Positions 24,922 through 33,502 of a stretch of DNA of 64,000 nt are shown in pieces (position 1 is the first letter of the stretch; every line of letters begins with the position of its first letter). This stretch comes from Sphingosinicella humi (GTDB lineage: Bacteria > Pseudomonadota > Alphaproteobacteria > Sphingomonadales > Sphingomonadaceae). Made by a program: the position numbers and the translations under genes. The notes beneath the pieces are model-generated. The model was given only the letters and a program-made list of their open reading frames with translations. It had not been told where the DNA came from and ran no database searches. The stretch lies in assembly GCF_003129465.1 (NCBI RefSeq), contig NZ_QFFF01000001.1:2589501-2653500 (forward strand). The letters are read 5' to 3'.

Positions 24922-26067
24922 TTGAGCGACTATCGTTTCAGCTACGGCCCCAAGCTCGTTTCCGGAGCGGGCGCATCCGGACGGCTGGGCGAGTTCGTTC
25001 CCAAAGGTCCGTGCCTATTCGTCACCGACGGCCAGATCTTGGCCCTGGGTCTGGCTCGCGCCGCCCTCGAGTCGCTCGAAGCGGCCGGTGCCGAGCCTGT
25101 CATTTTCGATGCGGTGGAGGCGGATCCCTCGCGCGAAACGCTGCTGGCCGCGGTCGAAGCGGGCCGAGCGCGGGGCTGCGTCTCGACGATCGGGTTCGGC
25201 GGCGGCAGCCCGATGGATGTGGCCAAGCTCGCCGCCTATCTCATTCGAAGCGGTGACGATCTCGTCACGCTCTGGGGCGTCGACAAGGCGCGGGGGCAGC
25301 GTCTCCCGCTGATCCTGGTCCCGACCACCGCCGGCACCGGCTCGGAAGCGACGCCGGTCGCGGTCATCACTCTGGGTGGCGCCGAGAAGAAGGGCGTCAG
25401 CAGCCGCGCGCTGATCGCCGACTTAGCCATCCTCGACGCCGAGCTCACGATCGGCCTGCCGCGCCCAGTCACCGCCGCGACGGGCATGGACGCCATGGTG
25501 CATGCGATCGAGGCCTATACCTCCGCGCGGCTCAAAAATCCGATGTCCGACCTGCTGGCGCGCGAGGCGCTGCGGCTCCTCGACGCGAGCCTGCTGACGG
25601 CATGCGAGCGGCCCGAGGACAGGAAGGCGCGGGAAGCGATGCTGCTCGGCGCGCATCTCGCCGGCGTCGCCTTCGCCAATGCGCCGGTGGCCGGGGTGCA
25701 TGCGCTCGCCTATCCTCTCGGAGGGCATTTCCATGTGCCGCACGGCCTCTCCAATGCGCTGATGCTGCCGCATGTGCTCGGCCACAACATGGTTGCCGCC
25801 ATGACGTCATATGCCGAGCTTGGACGATGGCTCGATCCCAGCCTCGAGCGTCTCGGCGCGCAGGCGCAGGCGAGCGCCTTCGTCGAGCGCCTGCGCACCC
25901 TGTCGCGAGCCACGGGGCTGCCGCAGCGGCTTTCCGACGTCGGCGTCCGCGCCGCCGATCTCGACCTTCTGGCAAGCGAGGCGATGAAGCAGGAGCGGCT
26001 GCTGGTGAACAATCCCTGCCCGATTAGCGAAGCCGATGCCCGGCGCCTCTACGAGGCGGCGCTGTGA
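24922..26067 (+). CDS. Iron-containing alcohol dehydrogenase family protein
   Basis: A 381-residue group III alcohol dehydrogenase. The nucleotide loop GFGGGSPMDVAK (residues 91-102) and the metal-site text TGMDAMVHAIEAY (Asp190, His194) and VPHGLSNAL (His274) are present. The third usual His, in the A-H-x-L-G motif, is Tyr264 here (ALAYPLGG), so metal binding may differ from FucO. The start is a TTG at 24922; longer frames would overlap the RcdA-like gene. The stop overlaps the start of the thioesterase gene by four bases. Substrate unknown. Confidence 0.88.
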   Translation: MSDYRFSYGPKLVSGAGASGRLGEFVPKGPCLFVTDGQILALGLARAALESLEAAGAEPVIFDAVEADPSRETLLAAVEAGRARGCVSTIGFGGGSPMDVAKLAAYLIRSGDDLVTLWGVDKARGQRLPLILVPTTAGTGSEATPVAVITLGGAEKKGVSSRALIADLAILDAELTIGLPRPVTAATGMDAMVHAIEAYTSARLKNPMSDLLAREALRLLDASLLTACERPEDRKAREAMLLGAHLAGVAFANAPVAGVHALAYPLGGHFHVPHGLSNALMLPHVLGHNMVAAMTSYAELGRWLDPSLERLGAQAQASAFVERLRTLSRATGLPQRLSDVGVRAADLDLLASEAMKQERLLVNNPCPISEADARRLYEAAL

Positions 26068-26498
26068 CGCGGGCGCCGCTGAAGGGGCGGGATCATTACA
26101 GGACCTGGCGCGAGATCGGAACGCGCTGGGCCGACAACGACGCCTACGGCCACGTCAACAACACCGTCTATTATCAGTGGTTCGATACCGCCGTGAACGG
26201 CTGGCTGATCGACTCCGGCCTGCTCGATCTGAAGCAGGGGGAACCGATCGGGCTGGTGGTCGAGACGGGCTGCCGCTTCGCCGCGCCGCTCGCCTATCCG
26301 CAGCCCGTCGACATTGGACTGGCCGTAGAAAGGCTGGGAAACTCCAGCGTTTCCTATCGATTGGGCGTGTTCCCGAAGAATGGATCTGAAGCCGCCGCCG
26401 AAGGGCGCTTCGTCCATGTCTATGTCGATCGCGAGAAGCGTCGGCCGATGCGCTTGCCCGAACGCTGGCGGAGCGCACTGCAAAGGCTGGCGGACTAG
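26064..26498 (+). CDS. Hotdog-fold acyl-CoA thioesterase
   Basis: A 144-residue 4-hydroxybenzoyl-CoA-thioesterase-type protein. The N-terminal motif RWADNDAYGHVNNTVYYQWFD carries the catalytic Asp26 and the HVNN signature of YbgC-like enzymes. It would hydrolyse acyl-CoA thioesters in the cytosol. The start is a GTG whose G-T-G-A overlaps the alcohol dehydrogenase stop, giving translational coupling; the pair may act on one short-chain acyl or alcohol pathway. It ends directly against the convergent nitronate monooxygenase gene, with no gap. Confidence 0.9.
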   Translation: MTRAPLKGRDHYRTWREIGTRWADNDAYGHVNNTVYYQWFDTAVNGWLIDSGLLDLKQGEPIGLVVETGCRFAAPLAYPQPVDIGLAVERLGNSSVSYRLGVFPKNGSEAAAEGRFVHVYVDREKRRPMRLPERWRSALQRLAD

Positions 26499-27464
26499 CT
26501 AGCCAAGCGTCTTCAGCAGGGTGGCCCTGGCTTCGGCATATTCCGTGAGCAGGCGAGCGATATAGTCCGCGGCCGGCCGGATCTCCTGGATCGCGCCAAT
26601 GCCCTGGCCTGAGCCCCAGATGTCGCGCCAGGCCTTCTTGCTGCCTTCGCCGGAGCCGAAGTCCATCGTCTTCAGATCGCCTTCCGGAAGGTCGTCGGGG
26701 TCGAGCCCCGCCGCGAGAATCGACTGGCGAAGATAGTTGCCATGGACGCCGGTGAAGAGGCTGGAATAGATGATGTCCGCCGCGCGCCCCTCCACGATTC
26801 CGTTTTTATATTCGGGGGTTGCGTTGGCTTCCTCGGTCGCGATGAAAGGGGAGCCGATATAGGCCAGATCCGCGCCCATGGCCTGGGCGGCAAGGATGGC
26901 GCGGCCGGTGGCGATGGCGCCCGAGAGGATGAGAGGCCCGTCGAACCAGGCGCGGATCTCCTGGACGAGGGCGAAGGGCGACAGCCGCCCCGCATGGCCG
27001 CCGGCCCCCGCCGCGACGGCGATGAGGCCGTCGGCGCCCTTCTCGATCGCCTTGCGCGCGAAGCGGTCGTTGATGACGTCGTGGAGCGTGATGCCGCCCC
27101 AGCCATGAACGGCATGGTTGAGCTCCTCGTTCGCGCCCAGCGAGGTGATGACGATCGGCACCTTCCATTTGGCGCAGGTCGCCAGGTCGTCTTGAAGGCG
27201 GCCGTTGGAACGGTGGACGATCTGGTTGACGGCAAAGGGCGCGGCAGGCGTGTCGGGATGGTCCCGGTCCCAGGCGGCGAGCTCTTCGGTGATGCGGTGC
27301 AGCCATTCGTCGAGCAGCGACTGCGGCCGCGCGTTCAGCGCCGGGAAGGAGCCGACGATCCCCGCCTTGCACTGGGCGATGACCAGATCGGGGTTGGAGA
27401 CGATGAACAAGGGCGCGCCGATGACGGGCAGTCGCAGCCGGTTGAAAAGCAAGGGAAGAGCCAT
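26499..27464 (-). CDS. Nitronate monooxygenase family flavoprotein
   Basis: A 321-residue TIM-barrel FMN enzyme of the NMO/2-nitropropane dioxygenase family. The start LPVIGAPLFIVSNPDLVIAQCKAGIVGSFPAL is characteristic. The FMN-phosphate region GAGGHAG lies near residue 155, with GADLAYIGSPFIAT further on. It oxidises alkyl nitronates such as propionate-3-nitronate, or it may be an uncharacterised relative. It is alone on the minus strand, abutting the thioesterase gene tail to tail. Upstream lies the terminator of the phosphohexomutase gene. Confidence 0.9.
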   Translation of the reverse strand: MALPLLFNRLRLPVIGAPLFIVSNPDLVIAQCKAGIVGSFPALNARPQSLLDEWLHRITEELAAWDRDHPDTPAAPFAVNQIVHRSNGRLQDDLATCAKWKVPIVITSLGANEELNHAVHGWGGITLHDVINDRFARKAIEKGADGLIAVAAGAGGHAGRLSPFALVQEIRAWFDGPLILSGAIATGRAILAAQAMGADLAYIGSPFIATEEANATPEYKNGIVEGRAADIIYSSLFTGVHGNYLRQSILAAGLDPDDLPEGDLKTMDFGSGEGSKKAWRDIWGSGQGIGAIQEIRPAADYIARLLTEYAEARATLLKTLG

Positions 27465-27477
27465 CCGCTTTCCCTTA

Positions 27478-27519
27478 AGGTAAAGGGGAGGGGCGTCAAT
27501 GCACGCCTGTGTCCTCCCC
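27478..27519 (-). terminator. Terminator of the phosphohexomutase gene
   Basis: On the minus strand GGGGAGG (27513-27519) pairs with CCTCCCC (27485-27491). It encloses a second stem, GGCGT with ACGCC. A short T run (TTTA) follows. It lies about 24 bases after the stop at 27543. Confidence 0.65.
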
Positions 27520-27542
27520 GACCTTTCCCGAGAAGCGCTGGA

Positions 27543-28925
27543 TCAGTGTGCCGCCTGCGGACCCCGTTGAAGGCCCGACAAGGCAAGCTGCTCGTCGATC
27601 TGGGCAACGAGACGATCGAGGCCTTCGCGCGTCCTCGCCTCGGCCCGCGCGACGAGCACATCCTGGGTGTTGGAGGCGCGGAGCAGCCACCAGCCATCGT
27701 CGGTGGTGACGCGAGCACCGTCGGTGCGGTTCACCTCGGCGCCGTTCCCCTCCAAGCGCTCCAGCACTTCCTCGACCACCGGGAATTTCCGGCTTTCGTC
27801 GACCTGGAAGCGCATTTCGGGCGTGTTGACCATGTCCGGCATGGCGGAGCGGAGCGCGGTCAGCGAGCCGCCGAGATGGGTCACGGCACGGATCAGGCGC
27901 ACCGCCGCATAGAGCGCGTCGTCGAACCCGTAATAGTCATGGGCGAAGAAGATGTGGCCGCTCATCTCGCCGGCCAGAGGCGAGCCGGTTTCCTTCATCT
28001 TGGACTTGATGAGGCTATGGCCCGTCTTCCACATCAGCGGCTGTCCACCCAGCTCGGCGACGCGATCGAACAGGGCCTGGCTCGCCTTCACGTCGGCGAT
28101 GATGGTGGCGCCGTCCACGTCCTGCAGGACCGGCTCGGCGAGGATGGAGAGAAGCTGGTCGCCCCAGACGACGCGGCCCTCGCCGTCAACGGCGCCGATC
28201 CGATCGCCGTCGCCGTCGAACGCGATGCCGAAATCGAGGCCCTTACCGGCCACGGCTGCTTTCAGGTCCTCGAGATTCTTTTCCTCGGTCGGGTCGGGAT
28301 GGTGGTTCGGGAAGCGGCTGTCGACGTCGGTGTAGAGGAGATGGTGTTCGCCCGGCAGGCGCGCGGTCAGTTTCTCGACCACGGGGCCCGCGGCGCCGTT
28401 GCCGGCGTCCCAGGCGATGCGGAAGGCGGCGCCGTCGAAATTCCTGAGCAGCCGGTCGACATACATGTCCATGACGTCGGCCTCGCCGACCGTGCCTTCG
28501 CCGTCCTCCCAATCGCCTTCGGCGGCCATGGCGCCGAGGCGCTTGATGTCCTCTCCGAAGAAAGCGTTGCCGAACATCACCATCTTGAAGCCGTTATAAT
28601 GGGCGGGATTGTGGCTGCCGGTGATCATGATGCCGCCGTCCACTTCCAGCTCCGCTTCGGCGAAGTAGAGCATCGGCGTCGGCCCGAGGCCGACGCGGGT
28701 GACGTCGACGCCCGATTCGTTGAGGCCGCGGATCAGCGCCTTTTCGAGGGCCGGCGAACTTTCCCGGCCATCATAACCGACAGCCACGCGAGTGCCGCCG
28801 CCGCGCCTGACCAGCGTCGCAAAGCTCCGGCCGATCGCGTGGGCATCCACTTCGCCCAGCGTTTCTCCCACGATGCCGCGTATGTCGTACTCGCGAAGGG
28901 TCGTCGGGTGGAAACGGTGGCTCAT
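27543..28925 (-). CDS. Phosphomannomutase/phosphoglucomutase
   Basis: A 460-residue alpha-D-phosphohexomutase. The N-terminus [13 protein letters not shown], the phosphoserine loop [14 protein letters not shown] (Ser104) and the metal loop FDGDGDRIG (about residue 235) are all present. The enzyme interconverts hexose-1- and -6-phosphates to feed polysaccharide and LPS synthesis, as AlgC does in Pseudomonas. I chose the ATG at 28925 with its GGAG site over a TTG at 28952, which would abut the DnaJ gene stop. It is downstream of mipZ and the DnaJ gene on the same strand. Confidence 0.93.
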   Translation of the reverse strand: MSHRFHPTTLREYDIRGIVGETLGEVDAHAIGRSFATLVRRGGGTRVAVGYDGRESSPALEKALIRGLNESGVDVTRVGLGPTPMLYFAEAELEVDGGIMITGSHNPAHYNGFKMVMFGNAFFGEDIKRLGAMAAEGDWEDGEGTVGEADVMDMYVDRLLRNFDGAAFRIAWDAGNGAAGPVVEKLTARLPGEHHLLYTDVDSRFPNHHPDPTEEKNLEDLKAAVAGKGLDFGIAFDGDGDRIGAVDGEGRVVWGDQLLSILAEPVLQDVDGATIIADVKASQALFDRVAELGGQPLMWKTGHSLIKSKMKETGSPLAGEMSGHIFFAHDYYGFDDALYAAVRLIRAVTHLGGSLTALRSAMPDMVNTPEMRFQVDESRKFPVVEEVLERLEGNGAEVNRTDGARVTTDDGWWLLRASNTQDVLVARAEARTREGLDRLVAQIDEQLALSGLQRGPQAAH

Positions 28926-28952
28926 GAAGGACTCCGGTCTAGTGTGGGACAA

Positions 28953-29369
28953 TCAAGACGCGCGAGGCGTTCGACGGTTCATTTCGGCGACCAAAGTGTC
29001 CCTGGCAAGGTTGACCCGGTGGGCGAGATCCGCCGAGCCGCCTTTGTCGGGATGGACCCTGGCAATTAAGCGGCGGTGCGCATCGCGTATGTCGGCGAGG
29101 GTGGCGGTCTCATCGACGCCGAGAAGCTGGCGTGCTTCCGCTACCGGCATCGATGGCGAGGCCCTGCGACCCCGCCGGTAGACGGCCCACAGCGCGGAGC
29201 CCGCCATCAATGGCAGTCCGAGCGCGAGGCGTCCTGTCGTGGCGAATCGAATGCCGAGGAGGAAAGCGGCGCCGGCAATACCGTCTTCGAAGGTCAGTCC
29301 CTTGAGGCGGCCGGTCCACCAGGCCCAGCCGGCTCCGGCCGCGATCAGCAGGAGCAGCGCGACCGGCAT
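28953..29369 (-). CDS. Membrane-anchored J-domain protein
   Basis: A 138-residue protein with an N-terminal membrane region (helices at about residues 3-18 and 28-65). It ends in a C-terminal J domain of about 60 residues. The catalytic HPD tripeptide is at residues 106-108 (ARVHPDKGG), so it should stimulate an Hsp70 ATPase. The arrangement is like TIM14 or DjlA-type co-chaperones facing the cytosol. It lies two bases downstream of mipZ, and the phosphohexomutase gene follows after 27 bases. The three probably share a transcript. Confidence 0.88.
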   Translation of the reverse strand: MPVALLLLIAAGAGWAWWTGRLKGLTFEDGIAGAAFLLGIRFATTGRLALGLPLMAGSALWAVYRRGRRASPSMPVAEARQLLGVDETATLADIRDAHRRLIARVHPDKGGSADLAHRVNLARDTLVAEMNRRTPRAS

Positions 29370-29370
29370 C

Positions 29371-30177
29371 TCAGCCCGCGGCAGCCCGAAGCGGCGCCGG
29401 CTCTCGTCCTTCCTCGGGAAGGCCGAAGCCAGCGATCATCTCGCGCAGTTCCTGGCGAGCGGCGATGTGGCTGATTCCGACATTGCCGAGATGGGCGAGG
29501 TCGAGCAGGGTCAGCCCCTTGGGAAAGAGTTCGCGGAAGATGACGCGCTCGCCAAGGCCTGGAATGACGCGGAAGCCCACGCGCCGCGACAACTCGTCGA
29601 GGGCGGCGCCGACGCGGCGCATATTCTTCGCCTCGACATGCTGGAGACGGTTGCGAAGCACGACCCAATCGACGCTCGTTCCGGTCGCCTTCGCCTTCTG
29701 GGTGCGGCTGTTCCAGACCAGCTCGGCGTAGAAGCTGGGGCGGCGGATCTTGTAGGTTTCGGCGTCCACCTCGCCGATCAGGTCGAGGTCGACGAAGCTG
29801 TCGTTGATCGGCGTCACCAGCGTGTCGGCGCTGAGCATCGCCTCCCGCGCGTGGGGATCATCGCGGCCGGGCGTGTCGATGACGACGACGTCGGCATCGC
29901 CGGCCAGGCGCTCGATCTGGTCGTGAAGGGTCTCGTCCTTGGCCGGGTCGAACGTCTCGTATACCGGCATCGGCAGCGGCGTGCCCAGCCGCGCGATCGA
30001 GGCGGCGCGATTGTCGAGGTAGCGGCCGAGGGTTCTTTGCCGCGTGTCGAGGTCGATCGCCGCCACGCGCCGACCGGCGGCAGCAAGCGCCACCGCGCTG
30101 TGGACGGCCGTCGTCGATTTGCCCGTTCCGCCCTTTTCGTTGGCGAATACGATGAAGTGCGGCCTTGCCCCGGTCAT
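29371..30177 (-). CDS. mipZ: Division-plane positioning ATPase MipZ
   Basis: MipZ forms a gradient from the poles, anchored by ParB, and inhibits FtsZ assembly so that the ring forms at midcell. The 268-residue ParA-type ATPase has the deviant Walker A NEKGGTGKST (residues 13-22), then AIDLDTRQRTLGRYL. The strings INDSFVDLDLIG, DWVVLRNRL and PGLGERVIFRELFPKGLTLLDL match Caulobacter MipZ closely. An in-frame ATG at 30237 would add a poorly conserved leader, so I used 30177. panC diverges 95 bases upstream. Confidence 0.95.
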   Translation of the reverse strand: MTGARPHFIVFANEKGGTGKSTTAVHSAVALAAAGRRVAAIDLDTRQRTLGRYLDNRAASIARLGTPLPMPVYETFDPAKDETLHDQIERLAGDADVVVIDTPGRDDPHAREAMLSADTLVTPINDSFVDLDLIGEVDAETYKIRRPSFYAELVWNSRTQKAKATGTSVDWVVLRNRLQHVEAKNMRRVGAALDELSRRVGFRVIPGLGERVIFRELFPKGLTLLDLAHLGNVGISHIAARQELREMIAGFGLPEEGREPAPLRAAAG

Positions 30178-30272
30178 CGTTCCTGCCTTGCCCCCTCTTG
30201 ATCTCGCCGCCGCGCTCCAGCAAGGAGCGCGGTTCATGAATAGGCCAAGCCTGTATCGGAGGCCATGAGGCC

Positions 30273-31124
30273 GTGCAATTAATCCGTGAAATAGATGCCC
30301 TTAGGGACGCCGTCGCAACACTGCGCCAGGAAGGCGGCGGCGTCGCTCTGGTCCCGACGATGGGCGCCCTCCACGCCGGCCACATGGCGCTCGTCGCCGA
30401 GGCGAAGCGGCACGCGGCCCATGTCGTCGTCTCCATCTTCGTCAACCCGACCCAGTTCGGGCCCAACGAGGATCTTGCCGCCTACCCGCGCCGGGAGGCG
30501 AGCGACTCCCGCATGCTGGAAGAGGCGGGCTGCGAGCTTTTGTGGACGCCGGCCGTCGAGGTCATGTACCCGGAAGGCTATGCCACCACTGTTTCCATGG
30601 CGGGAGTGAGCGAGGGGCTGTGCGGAGCCTCCCGGCCCGGCCATTTCGACGGCGTGGCGACGGTGGTCGCCAAGCTCTTCAACCAGGTCCGCCCGGATGT
30701 GGCCCTGTTCGGCGAGAAGGATTATCAGCAGCTAGCCGTCATTCGCCGGATGACACGCGATCTCGATCTGCCGGTGGAGGTGATCGGCGTCCCCACCCAG
30801 CGCGACGCCGACGGCCTCGCTTTGTCCTCGCGCAACATCTATCTGTCGGATGAGGAGCGGGTCGCCGCCCGCGCGCTGCCGCGGGCGCTGGGCGAGGCGG
30901 CACGGGCGATTCTGGAGGGCGTAGACATAGACGAGGCGCTCGCGACGGCGCGCGGCAAGCTGGCAGCCGCCGGCTTCGACCCGATCGACTATGTCCAGCT
31001 GTGCGATGCGGAGACGCTGCAGCCGCTGTCGAGCCTCTCGCGGCCCAGCCGTCTGCTGGCCGCCGCCCGCCTCGGCAGGACGCGCCTTATCGACAATCTG
31101 CCGGTCGTCCCGGCACACAGCTGA
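30273..31124 (+). CDS. panC: Pantoate-beta-alanine ligase
   Basis: PanC joins pantoate and beta-alanine with ATP to make pantothenate, the precursor of coenzyme A. The 283-residue length is normal. Motifs are VPTMGALHAGHMALV (with the HxGH nucleotide signature at residues 34-37), FVNPTQFGPNEDL and FGEKDYQQL. SSRNIYLS is the KMSKS-like loop. The start is a GTG at 30273 with a GGAGG site about ten bases upstream; no ATG is in frame nearby. mipZ diverges from it. Confidence 0.96.
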   Translation: MQLIREIDALRDAVATLRQEGGGVALVPTMGALHAGHMALVAEAKRHAAHVVVSIFVNPTQFGPNEDLAAYPRREASDSRMLEEAGCELLWTPAVEVMYPEGYATTVSMAGVSEGLCGASRPGHFDGVATVVAKLFNQVRPDVALFGEKDYQQLAVIRRMTRDLDLPVEVIGVPTQRDADGLALSSRNIYLSDEERVAARALPRALGEAARAILEGVDIDEALATARGKLAAAGFDPIDYVQLCDAETLQPLSSLSRPSRLLAAARLGRTRLIDNLPVVPAHS

Positions 31125-31207
31125 AGAACGTCACCGGGCCGTTAACCATTTCTTTGCACAAAAGGGTCGACATTCGCCCTCGACAATAAGTCGACAGGGG
31201 GCATGTG

Positions 31208-31504
31208 ATGGGGAACAGCCTGAGGTCCGCGGCCTTTCTGATGGAAAGCCGCCTCGCCGAAGCCGCCGGGGGAAATGCGGCGGCCTTGTATGAATTGGGC
31301 GTCGCTTATTCCACGGGATCGAACGGGGTCGATGTCGACCTCATCCAAGCCCATAAATGGTTCAACCTCGCCGCGCTCAACGGCAGCCGCGAAGGGCAGC
31401 GATGCCGCGCGGAGATCGCCGAGGAGATGACCGCCCGGGAGATCGCCGAGGCGCAGCGCCAGGCGCGCGCCTGGCTCGCCGGCACCGTCGCCCACGCCGC
31501 CTGA
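31208..31504 (+). CDS. Sel1-repeat-like small protein
   Basis: A 98-residue cytosolic protein with a Sel1/TPR-like repeat: AAALYELGVAYSTG, then DLIQAHKWFNLAALNGSREG. The repeat usually mediates protein contacts. A C-terminal helix rich in Ala, Glu and Arg follows. Similar single-repeat proteins are widespread in alphaproteobacteria without a known partner. A GTG three bases upstream is an alternative start. panC ends 83 bases before it. Confidence 0.82.
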   Translation: MGNSLRSAAFLMESRLAEAAGGNAAALYELGVAYSTGSNGVDVDLIQAHKWFNLAALNGSREGQRCRAEIAEEMTAREIAEAQRQARAWLAGTVAHAA

Positions 31505-31506
31505 GG

Positions 31507-31531
31507 GGAACGCCGCGGCGGGGGGAACGTT
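31507..31531 (+). promoter_or_regulatory. Candidate sigma-EcfG (general stress) promoter
   Basis: GGAAC, 16 bases, CGTT: an exact match to the alphaproteobacterial sigma-EcfG consensus. The -10 part ends 30 bases before the small membrane gene at 31562. The spacer and position are right, so this gene may belong to the PhyR-EcfG regulon. Confidence 0.55.
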
Positions 31532-31561
31532 TTCGTCCTGTAACAAGGATGGAGACGGCCC

Positions 31562-31699
31562 ATGGACGAGCGTGAACCCGTGACCGAAAAAGAGACCGTG
31601 ATCGTCGAGCGCGGCAGTGGCGGCGGCATCATTGCCGCGATCGCACTGCTGATCCTGGTGGTGGCGGTCCTCGCCTATTTCGGCATGCTGCCTATTTAG
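31562..31699 (+). CDS. 45-residue single-helix membrane protein
   Basis: A very small protein, MDEREPVTEKETVIVERGSG then a hydrophobic helix (about residues 22-41) ending MLPI. Acidic residues lead into E-T-V-I-V-E-R-G-S-G-G-G, a pattern I have seen in small sphingomonad membrane proteins of unknown role. The sigma-EcfG-like promoter directly upstream suggests stress induction. The stop overlaps the convergent gene at 31692-31862 by eight bases. Confidence 0.72.
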   Translation: MDEREPVTEKETVIVERGSGGGIIAAIALLILVVAVLAYFGMLPI

Positions 31700-31862
31700 G
31701 GCCGCCCTTGTCGTTCTTTCGCGACCGGTTGGCGTAGAGCAGAGCGGCGACGATGGCCGCCGATCCGATACCGACGGCGACGCCGGTCGCCACGCGCTTC
31801 TTGGACTTGTTGTTCTCGTCGGGCTTGGCAGCCGGATCCGGCTTCGAAGTTTCGTCTGACAT
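31692..31862 (-). CDS. 56-residue membrane protein with charged ends
   Basis: A short protein with a hydrophilic N-terminus (MSDETSKPDPAAKPDENNKSKKRV), one hydrophobic helix (about residues 27-44) and a basic tail (NRSRKNDKGGPK). The charge pattern predicts one membrane span with the basic tail in the cytosol. I know no family name. It overlaps the end of the convergent 45-residue membrane gene. I chose the ATG at 31862 because the longer frame is arginine-rich shadow sequence. Confidence 0.65.
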   Translation of the reverse strand: MSDETSKPDPAAKPDENNKSKKRVATGVAVGIGSAAIVAALLYANRSRKNDKGGPK

Positions 31863-31949
31863 GCCGAACCCCCTAGCCGAGAGCGCCCGGATCGCGCAAC
31901 GCTTGACCCCCCGGTTCGTTGGCTGGTGCAAAGCCGATGGAGAAGTCAG

Positions 31950-32162
31950 ATGGGAACCACCAAGAGCGGAACCGGCCACGAGAATACGGTCAACCAGGGC
32001 CCCGCACCCGAAAAGCCGCGCGAGGAAAGCGCCGACATCACGGGCAATGTGAAAAAAAAGGGCCAGGATCCCTCGCCGGACAACCGCCAGCGAGGCGAGC
32101 GATCGGAGGCCGACGCGCCGAGGCCGATCGACGCCGACACGGCGCACGAACGCGCGCGCTAG
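31950..32162 (+). CDS. 70-residue hydrophilic, probably disordered protein
   Basis: The product has almost no hydrophobic residues and is rich in Gly, Asn, Lys, Asp, Glu, Pro and Arg (for example PEKPREESADITGNVKKKGQ). Such composition is seen in stress-type or desiccation-associated proteins, but this is only a resemblance. The ATG follows GGAGAA at good spacing. It ends four bases before the convergent gene at 32166. No homologue is recognised. Confidence 0.55.
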   Translation: MGTTKSGTGHENTVNQGPAPEKPREESADITGNVKKKGQDPSPDNRQRGERSEADAPRPIDADTAHERAR

Positions 32163-32165
32163 GGG

Positions 32166-33341
32166 TCAGATGCGACGGCGGAGGCGGTGCTCGCGCTGCC
32201 CCACCTTACGATAGATTCGAGGGCCGAGATCGAGCCGGAAGGGCCCCATCTTCTCGGTCGGCGGATCGCTTTCGCTTCCGACCAGGTAGGAGGCCGAGGT
32301 CTGGCCCGTCCCCGTTTCGCCCCAGCGATAGCGGACCTTGAACGCCACCATCGGGATGAACAGGCGACGCCCCTGCACCGTGACCTCCCGAACCTGTTCG
32401 CGCGGCAGCAGCACGGTGCCGCGATAGGGCATCTGCGTCTTGGCGGCGAGCGGCCTCGGCGCGGGCATGCCGCCGGCGGCGACTTCGGCGAAGTAGGCGC
32501 CGATCTCTTGATCCTGGGTTGGACCGGCGTTGAACAGACGGCCGTCGATCCTGACGTCGCGCGCTTCGCCGTCACCGGTGTTGCGCACCGTCAGCTCGAA
32601 CTTCACCGTGGCATGGCTAGCAGTCGTTCCGGCCTCGAGGGGCCTGAATTCGAGGTCGATCCACGCTCGCGCCGGCTCTTCGCGGACGGGCGGAGCGGGG
32701 GGCGCAGGAGTCGCTGGTCGGAGCGGAGCCGCCGCGACCGGTGCGGAGACGACTGGAGCCGCCTGGCTCCTGCGGCGAAGAGCGACGAAGCCAAGGCCAG
32801 CGACGAGGCCGGCAAACAGCAGGTAGAGCCACCATTGGCCGCCGGTGTCGTCCAGCTCCAAGGGCGCCTGCTCCAGCGGCTCGGTAGCGCTCGAAGGCGG
32901 CTGCGAGACCGGAACTTCATTCGGGAGGGGCGAAGCGAGCGGTTCGGCGGTGGGATCGGTGGCCGGCTCGCGCGGCGCGGGCACTTCGGCGGTCGGCGTC
33001 GACGCGCTGCGCGTCGCACGTTGCTCGACCGGACTTGGCTGACGTCGGGGAGCGGGCCGGTTCGTAACCGGGGCAGGCGGCGGCGCGATCGTCACCACCG
33101 GCTCCGAGGCAGCAGGCTGCTGCTGCTCGGCCGACTGCGCAGGCGGCGACAGCGGGGCGATGGTCGGCCTCGGCTCTCCGACCGGCGCCGCCTGGTTCTC
33201 CGGCCTCAGTTCGAAATCCTGGAGCGCGGGCGGGCCGATGACGTCCGACGCGGGCGGCGATGCCTCCTGCGCAAGGGCGGGCACGCCCAGGATCGTCGAT
33301 CCGAGCGCGGCAAGCCACAGCCCCCGACCTCTGTTCACCAT
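32166..33341 (-). CDS. Exported Pro-rich single-pass protein, unknown function
   Basis: A 391-residue protein. A signal peptide (cleavage after ALAQ, residue 25) is followed by about 140 residues rich in Pro, Ala, Ser and Glu (periplasmic spacer). A membrane helix (about residues 170-190, WWLYLLFAGLVAGLGFVAL) comes next, then a basic strip. The roughly 180-residue C-terminal domain is beta-rich (FRPLEAGTTASHATVKFELTVRN) and probably cytosolic. The domain resembles general CARDB/DUF11-type beta-sandwich folds only loosely. An in-frame start 21 bases upstream is possible. It sits downstream of rodA on the same strand, 161 bases away. Confidence 0.7.
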   Translation of the reverse strand: MVNRGRGLWLAALGSTILGVPALAQEASPPASDVIGPPALQDFELRPENQAAPVGEPRPTIAPLSPPAQSAEQQQPAASEPVVTIAPPPAPVTNRPAPRRQPSPVEQRATRSASTPTAEVPAPREPATDPTAEPLASPLPNEVPVSQPPSSATEPLEQAPLELDDTGGQWWLYLLFAGLVAGLGFVALRRRSQAAPVVSAPVAAAPLRPATPAPPAPPVREEPARAWIDLEFRPLEAGTTASHATVKFELTVRNTGDGEARDVRIDGRLFNAGPTQDQEIGAYFAEVAAGGMPAPRPLAAKTQMPYRGTVLLPREQVREVTVQGRRLFIPMVAFKVRYRWGETGTGQTSASYLVGSESDPPTEKMGPFRLDLGPRIYRKVGQREHRLRRRI

Positions 33342-33502
33342 CGAATCTTTGCTATCCCGCACGCTGTCGTCCGCCTAAGCCCTTGGCCCGGCGGGAGTCC
33401 ATCCATTGTTTACCCAATCGGCCCCGCCTTGCGACGGGCCGGATGAACCCGGCGTTTAAGGACAGCCGTCCACTGGCGCCAGAGGCTTGTTGCCGGGGCC
33501 GG

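Noticed and set aside
26742-29069. 775-codon plus-strand frame opposite nitronate monooxygenase and phosphohexomutase
   Set aside because: Antisense shadow of two recognisable enzymes; low-complexity charged residues.
33419-33441. Hairpin after rodA
   Set aside because: Six-base-pair stem without a T tract; too weak to list as a terminator.
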